From NCBI GenBank assembly GCA_002394185.1, contig DGTB01000212.1:1-30496 (forward strand): a stretch of 30,496 nucleotides of DNA, read 5' to 3'. A program made the position numbers and the translations under genes. This DNA comes from Bacteroidales bacterium UBA4347 (GTDB lineage: Bacteria > Bacteroidota > Bacteroidia > Bacteroidales > P3). Positions 22,550-30,496 of the stretch are shown here, in pieces; within the stretch, counting starts at the first letter, position 1, and each line of letters starts with the position of its first letter. The notes under the pieces are model-generated. The model worked only from the letters and a program-made list of their open reading frames with translations, made no database searches and was not told the DNA's origin.

Positions 22550-24214
22550 TTATTTTAATGTTACAGTGTATTGCGACTGCTTGGTCTTGCCGTCGGGCAT
22601 CATCACGGTGGCAATGATAACAAGCTTTTCGCCCTTGGTGGCCTTACGGATCATTGACTCAATAGAGGCATTGAAACGAGGACCAGTGACATTCTCTTCC
22701 TTGGTACCTACGGAGACGAGCATCTTGACGATACGGATCATCTTCGGGTCGATCTTCAGCAGGAATCCAGGATCTTTAAGAGCCACAACGACGGTGTTTG
22801 CAGTGAGGTCTTTTCTGGCAATTTTGTCGCCACTTTGAATACCGTTGATGGAAAGGACTGGAGCGGGGATATCTTTCACGATGTAGCGATAAGAGCCCAC
22901 GCGAGTGATTTTCTTGTCAATGGTGGCATCGATGTGGATGTTGAGGTTCTTTTGGCCGGCAGCGGGTTTGAGGATGTATTTGCCTTCTCCTGCACCGGGA
23001 GTGATGGTACCTTGTCCGTCGAGGACGGGCTTCAGGTTGCGTGTGTCGATACCGGCGGCGGAAACCGTGATGGGGTTGTCAAGACCGGCATAGACGACCT
23101 GCAGACCGTCGAGCTGAACAACACCGGCGGGTTTGGCCACGAAGTAGACGTCGTTGATGGGGTATTCCTTCGTACCACCGTCGGGGGAGGTGACGTAGGC
23201 CGTACCCGTGATACGCTGCGGACCAAGGTTGTTGCAGGTGGTTTTGTAAACGACCGTACCGCTATCGCCGCTGACAAGGTTCTGTCCGTTGATGGTGGCG
23301 CGGAACTGCTGTTTGGAATCGTATGCAGCCACGTTGATTTTGGTCTCATAGGTACCACCCTGCAGGATGTAGGTGGAACGAGGACGCGAAATCATGGCCA
23401 CGTCGCTGAATGTCATGTCACCTTTGCTCACTTTCTTGTAGAGCATGTTGACGGCATCGTATTCAGCATTCATGGTCTCGGCTTTCAGTCGGGTCAGGGT
23501 GACCAGTGCGGCACCGGTGATGACCTCGTTGAAGTTCAGTTTCTCCCAGCTCACCTCGTTGCCCTCCTTGTCGTAGCCGCCGTTCATGTTGAGGGCCAGT
23601 TTGACATTGGTGGAGTCTTCGCCGAGCACCTCGTTGATGCGCTGTTTGTAGCGGAGAATCTTCTCTTTGATTTGCACGGCACCCAGGTTGGGGTCGGGGT
23701 TGTTGACATCGGGACCAATGAAGAACTTGGCAGGCTCATGGTTGTCCTCCAACTGTTTGTCGGTGAACCACTCGTAGCCAATGCTGTCGAGGGCCGTTTT
23801 GACGTTTTCATGGATGGCATTGCCTGCTTCGTCACGCAGCTGGAGTTCCCATTCTTTGTCGGTTCCAGGTACTTTGTAGGATACATTGCTGGCCACATGG
23901 CCGCCAATGAAGCTGTATTCCATGCTGTCGATGTATGCAGTAATGTCTTTGGAGAGTTGCCTGATTTCTTGAGCGCGATTATACATCTCCTTCACTTTCT
24001 CGGGGCTGTTTTTCATGGCGAGGTCGAAGTTGGTGTATGTGTCTTCAAGCTTGGCAGAGATGTTCTTGTTAGATTCATGCATGGCGGTGGCAACGCTCTT
24101 GAAGCCGTTGATAACCTCGGCCGAGACGTTAAGTGCCAGCATGGCGGTGTACACGAGGTACATCATTGTAATCATCTTTTGTCGCGGTGTTTCCGGACAG
24201 TTTGTTGCACCCAT
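22550..24214 (-). CDS. gldM: GldM/PorM, T9SS inner-membrane motor and periplasmic shaft
   Basis: 554 residues starting MGATNCPETPRQKMITMMYL. The single N-terminal transmembrane helix (about 13-35) is preceded by Arg11 in the TPRQKM motif, equivalent to the conserved Arg of GldM near its N-terminus. The long periplasmic part matches the four-domain GldM fold in length; it contains an alpha-rich first domain (SVATAMHESNKNISAKL onward) and beta-rich repeats up to the end. With GldL it converts proton motive force into rotation that energises T9SS secretion; this is known for the family and inferred here. An AAGGA lies about 8 nt upstream of the ATG, a rare recognisable Shine-Dalgarno in this window. 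It is followed at 8 nt by gldN. Confidence 0.96.
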   Translation of the reverse strand: MGATNCPETPRQKMITMMYLVYTAMLALNVSAEVINGFKSVATAMHESNKNISAKLEDTYTNFDLAMKNSPEKVKEMYNRAQEIRQLSKDITAYIDSMEYSFIGGHVASNVSYKVPGTDKEWELQLRDEAGNAIHENVKTALDSIGYEWFTDKQLEDNHEPAKFFIGPDVNNPDPNLGAVQIKEKILRYKQRINEVLGEDSTNVKLALNMNGGYDKEGNEVSWEKLNFNEVITGAALVTLTRLKAETMNAEYDAVNMLYKKVSKGDMTFSDVAMISRPRSTYILQGGTYETKINVAAYDSKQQFRATINGQNLVSGDSGTVVYKTTCNNLGPQRITGTAYVTSPDGGTKEYPINDVYFVAKPAGVVQLDGLQVVYAGLDNPITVSAAGIDTRNLKPVLDGQGTITPGAGEGKYILKPAAGQKNLNIHIDATIDKKITRVGSYRYIVKDIPAPVLSINGIQSGDKIARKDLTANTVVVALKDPGFLLKIDPKMIRIVKMLVSVGTKEENVTGPRFNASIESMIRKATKGEKLVIIATVMMPDGKTKQSQYTVTLK

Positions 24215-24270
24215 AGTCTATTCCTTTTTAGTTTTCCATTCAGTTAACAATATACTAATCGGGGAGTAGA

Positions 24271-25140
24271 TTAAAGTCTGGTCTGCATAGCGGCCAGCAT
24301 GTTGCCATAAACGTTGTTCAGTTCGGCAACCTTGCGGGTGAGGGCGTCAACTTGCTCTTTATACTTCATGATGCCATCGGCAGAATTGGTGAAGTTGGCC
24401 AGCATGGTGCCCATCTTCTCTTCAAACTCTTTATTGAGGTTCATCTGCGTGGAGGCATTGTTGATTTGCATCTCGTACATGGCATTGATGCTGCTGAGGC
24501 TGGCGGACATCTTCTTCATCTCCTCGACATAAGAAACCTCGCCGTTGAGCGACTGAGCGGTCTCCTGGTAAATGGTGGAGAGGGTGGAGATTGCCTCCGG
24601 AGCACCCTGCATGCTTTCGAGCAGGCGGCCGGCCTGGCTGGCTACACCGTCCATGTTGCTGACGAACTTGTCGGTAGCAGCGGTGACGTTGGCCATGTTG
24701 TTCATCGAGTTGGCGCTGTCGGCCAGGTTCTGCATGCCCTGTCCCAGACGGTCGATGAGTTCGGGGCTGATATGCGCATCTTCAAGCATCTTGTCGAGTT
24801 TGGCAGTGAGAGGATCGGCACTGACGGGCAGCGGTTTCTCAATTGGGTTGCCATTCTCGTCGTATTCAACATCGCCATTGAGGGCTGCTTCGTCAATCAT
24901 GCCCGCCAATTCGGGATAGACAAGACTCCAGTCCCACTCTTTGTGAGGCGGTTCAAAGGCAGAGAGAAAGAAGATGACGCCTTCGACACTCATACCGGCG
25001 ATAAGCATCATGTTTGCACCGGGCCAGTGCATGATTTTGAACAGTGCACCAACGATAACGACGGCTGCGCCCCAGCCATAGAGATAAGCCATGAAGGTCT
25101 TGTAGCCTTTACTGCGAACGAGATTGTTAATGAAGCTCAT
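24271..25140 (-). CDS. gldL: GldL/PorL, T9SS inner-membrane motor stator
   Basis: 289 residues. Two transmembrane helices near the N-terminus (about 15-37 and 41-62) are joined by the KIMHWPGANMM turn. Glu53 in the second helix (GMSVEGVIFFLS) corresponds to the conserved intramembrane acidic residue important for the proton-driven motor. The cytoplasmic remainder is a long predicted coiled-coil rich in Asn/Met/Ser (AGRLLESMQG, EEKMGTMLANFTNSADG). It pairs with GldM (56-nt gap downstream) in the GldL5-GldM2 type motor. The ATG is preceded by an AT-rich leader without a Shine-Dalgarno sequence. Length agrees with PorL/GldL homologues. Confidence 0.95.
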   Translation of the reverse strand: MSFINNLVRSKGYKTFMAYLYGWGAAVVIVGALFKIMHWPGANMMLIAGMSVEGVIFFLSAFEPPHKEWDWSLVYPELAGMIDEAALNGDVEYDENGNPIEKPLPVSADPLTAKLDKMLEDAHISPELIDRLGQGMQNLADSANSMNNMANVTAATDKFVSNMDGVASQAGRLLESMQGAPEAISTLSTIYQETAQSLNGEVSYVEEMKKMSASLSSINAMYEMQINNASTQMNLNKEFEEKMGTMLANFTNSADGIMKYKEQVDALTRKVAELNNVYGNMLAAMQTRL

Positions 25141-25202
25141 AATTCAAATGTTTTTGTGTTGCTTATATGTAAATGTGTTTTTCTTTTATTATTTGTACGT
25201 GC

Positions 25203-26564
25203 TTACTGTGCCACGTTGGAGGCGGTGCGCAGGTTGTCACCCTTCACGCGGCCCAGGTAGGGCTGCACGCAACGGAATCCGATGTAGCATTTGGCGGTGT
25301 CCATGAACTCGAAGTCGCGGGTCTGCACCTGGATGAAGTATTTCTGGTCTTTCCAGCTGCCACCACGGATAACTTTGCGCTTCATGGTCAATGCATCGTC
25401 GTCCTTGGCGTTGTAGTTGTAGTACGGGGTGATGGCGTTGGCAACGATATACGTCGTCTCGTTGTAGGTGTCATAGCACCATTCGCTGACGTTGCCGGAC
25501 ATGTCATACAGACCATAGTCGTTGGGAGCATAGTGACCAACCATCAGGGTCTTCACACCGCCATCGTCGTCGTAGGCGCCCTTAAGAGGCTCGTAGTTGG
25601 CCAGGAAGCAACCATTTGGATTGCGGACGTAGGGTCCACCCCAAGGATAGCTCTGAGCCTGGATGCCGCCACGGGCAGCGAATTCCCATTCGCTTTCGGT
25701 GGGCAGGCGGAAATCGTTGAGCTTGGAGTAGTTGATGTCCTCCAAATAGTTGTTCAGCATGTTGGAACGCCATACACAGAATGCTTTGGCCTGACGCCAG
25801 CTGACACCCACCACTGGGTAGTTGTCGTATGCGGGCGAGGAAAAGTAGCTGCGGGTATAGTCTTCGTTCATGCTGTAGGCATAGTCGTGCACCCAGCAGA
25901 GTGTGTCGGGATAGATGTTGATGAATTCACGCTGAATCTGCGAGTTGCGATTGTTCAGGCCTTTGGGACGCACGGCAAACGAGGTGCCGCGGAATTCGCT
26001 CTTGGTATCAATGCCATTCTCTTTCTCGGCGACCTGGTTGTAGTCGATAAAGTAATATTCATAATTCATCTTCGACACGTCGAGAGCGCGACGATGATAG
26101 ATGTCGACAATATAGAAGCCACCGTCAATAAGGTATTGGCGGATCTCCGGATCGCTATAGTCAATCTTCGTTTTGTAGTTCAGCGTGGGGGGATCAAGGG
26201 GCTCGCCATATTCGTCTTCTTCGATGAGGAAGCCTTCGGCACCAGCCTCGCCGAGGATACGGCGGGCCACGGAGTCGCGCACGGCAGCTACAAACTGGCG
26301 GTACTCATTATTCGTAATCTCGGTCTCGTCCATGAAGAACGATCCTATTTGCATCTTGCGGGGTTGCGGAGTGCGTCCGTAGGTGACATTCTGCACGCCG
26401 GCACCCATGGTGTAGTTGCCCTGATTGACAAACACCATGCCTTTGAGGTCGATATCCTCAAAGTAGGGGCGGTCGTTGACACCTACAACTTCTCCGTTGT
26501 TAGAGGATTTGCAGCTCCACAAAAGGGCTGTCGATGCGGCGATGATGAAAAACAGCTTCTTCAT
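25203..26564 (-). CDS. gldK: GldK/PorK, T9SS outer-membrane lipoprotein with SUMF1/FGE fold
   Basis: 453 residues. The signal sequence ends in a lipobox (LLWSC, Cys18), indicating an outer-membrane lipoprotein facing the periplasm. The C-terminal two-thirds is a formylglycine-generating-enzyme (SUMF1) type domain. Its signatures include NQGNYTMGAG at the start, GVSWRQAKAFCVWRSN, RLPTESEWEFAARGG, YDMSGNVSEWC and VIRGGSWKDQ, ending CYIGFRCVQPYLG. In GldK/PorK the fold is structural rather than enzymatic: it forms the ring with GldN/PorN around the translocons. An insertion of about 200 residues, including LIEEDEYGEPLDP, separates the first FGE strands from the core, as in other GldK proteins. 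It lies between porP (81-nt AT-rich gap) and gldL (62-nt gap). Confidence 0.96.
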   Translation of the reverse strand: MKKLFFIIAASTALLWSCKSSNNGEVVGVNDRPYFEDIDLKGMVFVNQGNYTMGAGVQNVTYGRTPQPRKMQIGSFFMDETEITNNEYRQFVAAVRDSVARRILGEAGAEGFLIEEDEYGEPLDPPTLNYKTKIDYSDPEIRQYLIDGGFYIVDIYHRRALDVSKMNYEYYFIDYNQVAEKENGIDTKSEFRGTSFAVRPKGLNNRNSQIQREFINIYPDTLCWVHDYAYSMNEDYTRSYFSSPAYDNYPVVGVSWRQAKAFCVWRSNMLNNYLEDINYSKLNDFRLPTESEWEFAARGGIQAQSYPWGGPYVRNPNGCFLANYEPLKGAYDDDGGVKTLMVGHYAPNDYGLYDMSGNVSEWCYDTYNETTYIVANAITPYYNYNAKDDDALTMKRKVIRGGSWKDQKYFIQVQTRDFEFMDTAKCYIGFRCVQPYLGRVKGDNLRTASNVAQ

Positions 26565-26645
26565 ATTGTCAATGTTTTATTTTATTCTTAAACGTATTTT
26601 TCTTAAAAAAGTTTCATTTATATTATGAATTCTTAATAATATATA

Positions 26646-27689
26646 TTATCGTGTCAAGCGTGTGTTGCCCGAGACTGTCGGTTTGTGTTTCGGTCTGTCG
26701 ATACGGAAACTGCCGTTGAGGAATACCTCGAAGGTACCCATGCTTCGGCCGGGTTTCATGTAGCCGAGCTTGGAGGTTGTGAGGTCGTAGGCAACGCCGA
26801 CCTTGAGCCATTTCCAGTTGACACCGGCCATGAAGGTGAAAGCGTCGCGGATGCGATAGCCCAGGCCGCCCCAGAAAGCGTTGTCGTAGTCGACAATCAA
26901 GGCTGCCTCAGCCTGCCATACCGACATGCCGGCGCCCTTGATCAAAGCCGAAGGCTTCAGCTTGAACGAGGGGTTGAAGGTGAATTGGTATTCATAGCCG
27001 CCCATGATATAGATTGTGCGGGCGTTCTGATAGTTCAGTTTGTCGCTGTGCGAGCCAAGGAGGTTCTTCACCGAGAGGCTGGCATACCATACGCCGGGCA
27101 CCTGGTAGTAGAGGCCGGTCGATACGTCAACCATGAAGTCCGACAAATCCTTGCCACTCACCGAAGGGTCTCCAGAACTGCTTATGGGATTGCCGGGGTC
27201 GCCAGTCAAGTCGTTGCAGCCGTAGAGGTTGGAAGTGTTGAACCCGAAGCTGTAAAGGTTGGCTTCGACGGCGGCGGCAAGATTGCCAGGCCCCCAATAG
27301 AGACGGAAGGCATAGTCAATGTCGATGGTCGTGTTGTTGTGATAACCGATAGATTGCGAATTGAAAATCAAGCCTACACCACCGTGCAGCCAGCGGATAG
27401 GCATGTCGAAGGAGAAGAGGTAGTTGACGGGAGTGGTGCCGGCGTCAACGCCCGGCACAGGGGCTTGAAGGTCGAGACCGAGCCACTGGTTGTTGTAAAG
27501 CAGGGTGAAGGAGATGGCTCCCGAACTACCCGCATAAGCGGGATTGTAGCTGAGACGATTGAACATGAAATGGGTGTACTGACCCTCGTTTTGCGCTTTG
27601 CAAACGGAGGAAAACAGCATCATTGTAACCAAAAATGACACTATTTTGGGCGCCCAATGTTCTTTTCTCTGTCTATTTAGTTTTGCCAC
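26646..27689 (-). CDS. porP: PorP/SprF family T9SS outer-membrane protein
   Basis: 347 residues with a GTG start. It has an unusually basic, long signal peptide (about 32 residues ending CKA-Q). The mature N-terminus has YTHFMFNRLSYNPAYAG, the diagnostic PorP/SprF opening, and the rest is a beta-barrel-like pattern of alternating hydrophobic strands. PorP in Porphyromonas is needed for T9SS function and binds the PorL-M/PorK-N parts; SprF handles export of an adhesin in gliding relatives. As the first gene of a porP-gldKLMN cluster, PorP is the better name. It is preceded by a clear promoter at 27767-27802. A 14-bp perfect AT palindrome (26636-26649) covers the stop codon. Confidence 0.92.
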   Translation of the reverse strand: MAKLNRQRKEHWAPKIVSFLVTMMLFSSVCKAQNEGQYTHFMFNRLSYNPAYAGSSGAISFTLLYNNQWLGLDLQAPVPGVDAGTTPVNYLFSFDMPIRWLHGGVGLIFNSQSIGYHNNTTIDIDYAFRLYWGPGNLAAAVEANLYSFGFNTSNLYGCNDLTGDPGNPISSSGDPSVSGKDLSDFMVDVSTGLYYQVPGVWYASLSVKNLLGSHSDKLNYQNARTIYIMGGYEYQFTFNPSFKLKPSALIKGAGMSVWQAEAALIVDYDNAFWGGLGYRIRDAFTFMAGVNWKWLKVGVAYDLTTSKLGYMKPGRSMGTFEVFLNGSFRIDRPKHKPTVSGNTRLTR

Positions 27690-27766
27690 AACGGCCTGTT
27701 TTTAATCGTTTTATATTCTCAGTTAAGCAAATTTTGCCCCTCTTGGAGAGGTCCGATTTGATTGTG

Positions 27767-27802
27767 CAAAGATAATAATAATTATTTAATTATTGCAAAA
27801 AA
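27767..27802 (-). promoter_or_regulatory. Promoter of the porP-gldKLMN operon
   Basis: On the minus strand TATCTTTG (27767-27774) matches the -7 consensus TAnnTTTG. TTTG at 27796-27799, within a TTTTTTG, matches the -33 element, with a 21-nt spacer. The implied start is near 27760, giving a leader of about 70 nt before the GTG at 27689. This is the best-formed promoter in the window. Confidence 0.8.
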
Positions 27803-27823
27803 TTCTAAAAAAAAATTATTTTT

Positions 27824-28618
27824 TCATTCCGAAGGGGTGATTTTGCACCCGTTGAAGGTGTGGCGCAACGCCCGGCTCAGCTCTTGGGCTTTCTTTTTGT
27901 CGAGGTGCACGTCCAGTATCAATGTGAACGTGGTGCTGTCGGGTGTATCGATGAGGGTCTTTTCGCGGTAGGGCTCCGGGAGCTTCTGTATCAGTTCGAA
28001 GGCTTCTCCGTGGCTCTGCACCGTGGCCAGAACCAGGTTGTAGTGGTCCCCGCTGGTTGTTGCCGAGGCAGGTGCCTTCTGCTGCTGCTTGGCGGCAGGC
28101 TTGGCCTCCTTGTGTTTGGTGGCTTTTGGAGGTGTGCTGGATTTGGCTTTGGTCGAAGGTGCCGCGAGAGCGTACTGACCCGATGCAAATCGCGATTTCA
28201 CCGAATCGAACTTTGCATCCTGCGCCTCGCAAAGCTCTTCGTACCCCGGCGGCAGTATGCGTACCTTCACGGGCTGGCATCCCCGGATGCCGATGGCGTT
28301 GGCGGCACGGTGTGTCATGTCGATCACTCCCTTCTTCGGGCAGCGGTCGTTGATTTTGACAATCACCTGTAGCCCTGAGTTCTTGTTGGTGACGAGCACG
28401 TATGTGCCCATCTTGATTTTCCAGTGGGCGGCGGTGAAGAGGTTCTGGTCGAAAATCTCACCGCAGGCGGTCTTCCGTCCTTCGAATTTATTGTGATAGA
28501 AGGTGCCTTTCAGGCTGTATTCCGAGGTCGTGTCGTTCACGTCGTAGTTCTGCCCCATGGCAGCCAGGTGCACGGCCACGGTCATGGCAAGCAAGGCTAT
28601 GATTCTGTGTGCTACCAT
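27824..28618 (-). CDS. rlpA: RlpA-like protein: double-psi beta-barrel plus SPOR domain
   Basis: About 264 residues with a signal peptide (MVAHRIIALLAMTVAVHLAAMG-Q). The double-psi beta-barrel domain (about 35-125) shows GTFYHNKFEGRKTACGEIFD, LFTAAHWK, MGTYVLVTN, INDRCP and GVIDMTHRAANAIGI, as in RlpA septal lytic transglycosylases. A Lys/Ala/Pro linker (about 155-185) leads to a C-terminal SPOR-like domain that in relatives binds denuded glycan at the septum. It is probably periplasmic or lipid-free, with a role in wall remodelling during division; catalytic activity is inferred only. The open frame extends upstream to a TTG at 28642, but the ATG at 28618 fits the signal peptide. Its start overlaps the KdsC stop by a few bases. 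Confidence 0.88.
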   Translation of the reverse strand: MVAHRIIALLAMTVAVHLAAMGQNYDVNDTTSEYSLKGTFYHNKFEGRKTACGEIFDQNLFTAAHWKIKMGTYVLVTNKNSGLQVIVKINDRCPKKGVIDMTHRAANAIGIRGCQPVKVRILPPGYEELCEAQDAKFDSVKSRFASGQYALAAPSTKAKSSTPPKATKHKEAKPAAKQQQKAPASATTSGDHYNLVLATVQSHGEAFELIQKLPEPYREKTLIDTPDSTTFTLILDVHLDKKKAQELSRALRHTFNGCKITPSE

Positions 28619-29133
28619 ACTACAGCGTCTGGGTGGAACCAATTGCCATGCAGGCGCAATACTTGTTCAATCACATCGCGTACACATCCCTTGCCTCCGG
28701 GATAGATGGAGATGTAGTCGGCTATCTCCTTGATCTCCACTGCGGCGTCGGCCGGGCATGCGGCCACCCCCGCACGGCGCAACAGCGGATAGTCGGGCAG
28801 GTCGTCGCCCATGCAGAGCACCTGCTCCTCCGTCAGTCCGTTGTCGGAAAGAAACTTCTCGTAGGTCTTTATTTTGTCGCCGCAGCCGGTATACACCTGT
28901 TCCACGCCCAGCGCCTTCATGCGGTTGTCGATGCTCTTCGATGTGGCGCCCGAAATGACGGCAAGCGTGTAGCCTTTCTTCACGGCGTATTGGATGGCGA
29001 AGCCGTCCTTGATGTTGCCGCAGCGCACCGCCTCTCCGTCGCCGTATGTCCACACGTCTCCGTTGGTCATCACGCCGTCGAAGTCGAAGACAAACGCCTT
29101 TATCGGGCCCAGTTTCTCCTTGTAGTTTATCAT
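28612..29133 (-). CDS. kdsC: KdsC-like HAD phosphatase (Kdo-8-phosphate phosphatase family)
   Basis: 173 residues, the usual KdsC length, with no cap domain. HAD motif I FDFDGVMTNG supplies the nucleophile Asp17 and acid/base Asp19. Motif II is VISGATSKSI and the C-terminal motif is MGDDLPDYPLL. KDGFAIQYAVKKG is typical of the KdsC/YrbI group. The likely reaction is dephosphorylation of Kdo-8-phosphate or a related nonulosonate phosphate for lipopolysaccharide-type glycans; the precise substrate cannot be read from the sequence. It overlaps the upstream deacetylase-like gene by 4 nt (ATGA) and the downstream rlpA gene, so the three are probably co-translated. Confidence 0.88.
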   Translation of the reverse strand: MINYKEKLGPIKAFVFDFDGVMTNGDVWTYGDGEAVRCGNIKDGFAIQYAVKKGYTLAVISGATSKSIDNRMKALGVEQVYTGCGDKIKTYEKFLSDNGLTEEQVLCMGDDLPDYPLLRRAGVAACPADAAVEIKEIADYISIYPGGKGCVRDVIEQVLRLHGNWFHPDAVVW

Positions 29134-30458
29134 GTTGTTATTTGTTTGTTTCCAGCATATTCCACCATCTTTTCATACACCTCTTTCCATCCGGCCCACC
29201 CGTCCAGCTCGTTGAGGTTCTGGTTGTGCACAATACAGCAGTAGTTGCCGTCCACTTCGCGCACACGGTCAATCAGCCGGCGGTATACCTCCAGCCCTTC
29301 TTCTGGCTTGAGGCCCAGATGTTTCTTCAGCGTGGTGTCCATCACGCAGAAGGGGTGTATCAGCAGGTCGTTTTCGTGGTCGCGCTCCACGTCGTAGAAA
29401 GGGTAGGGCACACTGATGCCGGCGCGGAAGCCCACAACATCGGGGTAGCCCATGGTGTAGTCGTGGCGGATGCCGGCGTGCTGCATGATGCGATAGGAGC
29501 GTGGCAGCTTGAGCCTCAGGAAGTGGTAGCGGCCGCGCACCACCGTGCGGTGGATGATGCTCTCCAGGCGCTTCTTCTCGGTGTCGAGGCGCATGGGCTG
29601 CTCCAGCGAATGGTAGCCCGGGTGGATGCCCATCTTGGCATAGTCGCCAAGATGCTGCAGCAGTTCGCGCGTGTGTCGGTTGAGGTAGGAGGCCGGCTTG
29701 TCGTACTGCCCGTAGTCGGCCAGCAGTACAAAAAACAGCAGGTACGAGCCCGGCACCCGTTGGTGGAGGTCGATGATGTAGTCGAAGGTGTCGTAAGGGT
29801 CTTCTCCCTTGTGCAGCAGCACCTTGATGCGCCGCGCCACCTCGTCGGGCTGCTGGCGCGAGATGAGGTCGCGCAACAGACCCACCGTGGTGCGGAAAGT
29901 GCCTTTGTGGAGGTAGCTCCAGGCTGCGTCGATGTCCACAGTCTGCACGAACAGGTAGTTCTGTTTGGGCAGGTCGAGGGCTGGATAGCGCTCGAGCAGC
30001 TTGGTGCGTATCATCTTCGCCCACTGGTCCACCACGGGCTGGTCGAGGAATCCTTCCTTCCAGGCCAGGCTCTCCTTGGCGTCGAAACGGCCGTGCTCGT
30101 CCTCCCTGTGGGGAAGGTATTCCTCGTAGCGCGCCACCATGAAGAAGGTGGCCGCCAGGGGGTCGAAGCAGAAGTCAAGGTCGCGTCCGAACACGGGGTA
30201 GAGCATCCATTGCCCGTCGCGGCATTCGGCGTGCGGCTCCTGCTCCTCAATGGTGGTCTCGAACAGCAGCTGGTGCGATTTGATGAAGACACTGTCTCCC
30301 AGTCGCTTGGGACCATAACTCAACTTGGCGTCGCCCCATCGGAGGAAGTACTCCTCGTCGGTGGTGATGCTGTATTCGGCCTTGAGCAGGTGGTTGAAAA
30401 TCACTTTCAACGTGTAGCCCAGCCGGTTGGTGAGTTTTGGTACATGTATGAGTAGCAT
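29130..30458 (-). CDS. Polysaccharide-deacetylase-like protein
   Basis: 442 residues with no signal peptide, resembling Bacteroidota proteins annotated as polysaccharide deacetylase family. The NodB-like core is divergent: QTVDIDAAWSY (Asp175, Asp177) stands for the TFDDG metal motif, GIHPGYHS (277-284) for the Hx3-4H/S motif, and MGYPDVVGFRAG (336-347) for the later RxG motif. The roughly 165 N-terminal residues (MLLIHVPKLTNRLGYTLKVIF onward) are a family-specific extension. Metal-dependent deacetylation is plausible but not proven. It is first in an operon with KdsC and RlpA, suggesting envelope glycan work. The start ATG lies only 8 nt after the -7 box, so the transcript is near-leaderless. 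Confidence 0.82.
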   Translation of the reverse strand: MLLIHVPKLTNRLGYTLKVIFNHLLKAEYSITTDEEYFLRWGDAKLSYGPKRLGDSVFIKSHQLLFETTIEEQEPHAECRDGQWMLYPVFGRDLDFCFDPLAATFFMVARYEEYLPHREDEHGRFDAKESLAWKEGFLDQPVVDQWAKMIRTKLLERYPALDLPKQNYLFVQTVDIDAAWSYLHKGTFRTTVGLLRDLISRQQPDEVARRIKVLLHKGEDPYDTFDYIIDLHQRVPGSYLLFFVLLADYGQYDKPASYLNRHTRELLQHLGDYAKMGIHPGYHSLEQPMRLDTEKKRLESIIHRTVVRGRYHFLRLKLPRSYRIMQHAGIRHDYTMGYPDVVGFRAGISVPYPFYDVERDHENDLLIHPFCVMDTTLKKHLGLKPEEGLEVYRRLIDRVREVDGNYCCIVHNQNLNELDGWAGWKEVYEKMVEYAGNKQITT

Positions 30459-30466
30459 TCAGGGTG

Positions 30467-30474
30467 CAAAGATA
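30467..30474 (-). promoter_or_regulatory. -7 promoter box of the deacetylase-kdsC-rlpA operon
   Basis: The minus strand reads TATCTTTG, an exact TAnnTTTG, followed after eight bases by the ATG at 30458. Bacteroidota transcription normally starts about 5-7 nt after this box, so the leader would be only a few nucleotides. The -33 element would lie at or past the window edge. Confidence 0.65.
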
Positions 30475-30496
30475 CGACATTTTTTTGAATTGGACA

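Noticed and set aside
22835..24247. 470-codon plus-strand frame opposite gldM
   Set aside because: GldM is unmistakable on the minus strand; the antisense frame has no recognisable domain.
26636..26649. 14-bp perfect AT palindrome over the porP stop codon
   Set aside because: A/T-only palindromes in AT-rich intergenic DNA are common and too weak for a terminator; recorded only as a detail of porP.
27780..27823. A-rich/T-rich tract after rlpA as a terminator
   Set aside because: It has only A/T pairing (AAAAAATAATTTTTT) and coincides with the porP promoter; no GC stem supports a terminator.
1..30496. Toxin-antitoxin, CRISPR, phage or transposon signals
   Set aside because: Both strands were read for these and no recombinase, direct-repeat array, inverted-repeat ends or tRNA-like sequence was found.

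Overview
The window is a T9SS-rich stretch of a Bacteroidota chromosome, most likely order Bacteroidales. It carries porP-gldK-gldL-gldM-gldN genes, proteins with a type A T9SS C-terminal sorting domain, and a DUF6266 protein. It also has Bacteroidetes-type -7 promoter boxes (TAnnTTTG) and few Shine-Dalgarno sequences. Base composition is moderately GC-rich in genes and AT-rich between them. I saw no tRNA, rRNA, CRISPR array, insertion sequence or phage gene.

Layout. (1) 114-13213, plus strand: one 11.8-kb gene for a 3,923-residue secreted, T9SS-sorted multidomain surface protein. Its stop codon overlaps the start of tilS (tRNA-Ile lysidine synthetase). (2) 13218-15150, minus strand: a DUF6266 protein whose frame runs about 155-170 nt into the next gene, and that next gene, the T9SS translocon 'Plug' protein (DUF5103). 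(3) 15151-15506: the only gene-free stretch over 300 nt, with three 22-bp G-rich tandem repeats, a tight G-quadruplex candidate and the miaB promoter. (4) 15507-20714, plus strand: miaB, a three-PASTA membrane protein, a second T9SS-sorted protein, and rluD, closely spaced and probably one operon. (5) 20711-27689, minus strand: porP-gldK-gldL-gldM-gldN1-gldN2, read from a clear promoter at about 27770. A 15-bp hairpin lies between the two gldN copies. (6) 27824-30458, minus strand: a polysaccharide-deacetylase-like protein, a KdsC-like HAD phosphatase and an RlpA-SPOR protein, read from a promoter that almost touches the first start codon.

How they fit together. PorK/GldK and PorN/GldN form the outer-membrane-associated periplasmic ring, GldL/GldM the inner-membrane motor, PorP/SprF an outer-membrane partner, and Plug seals the SprA translocon. 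The two CTD proteins are plausible cargo of this apparatus. Each cargo gene is followed, with a 1-nt stop/start overlap, by an RNA-modification gene (tilS, rluD). The 3' operon is a cell-envelope set (Kdo-type phosphatase, deacetylase-like, RlpA).

The most interesting points are: the internal super-module duplication of the giant cargo protein; the gldN duplication with a terminator-like hairpin against the second start codon; the DUF6266/Plug overlap containing a slippery A-run that would create a stop codon after a -1 slip; the repeat/G4 element upstream of miaB; and the near-leaderless deacetylase-like gene. No wholly unknown system is evident; these are unusual arrangements of known families.
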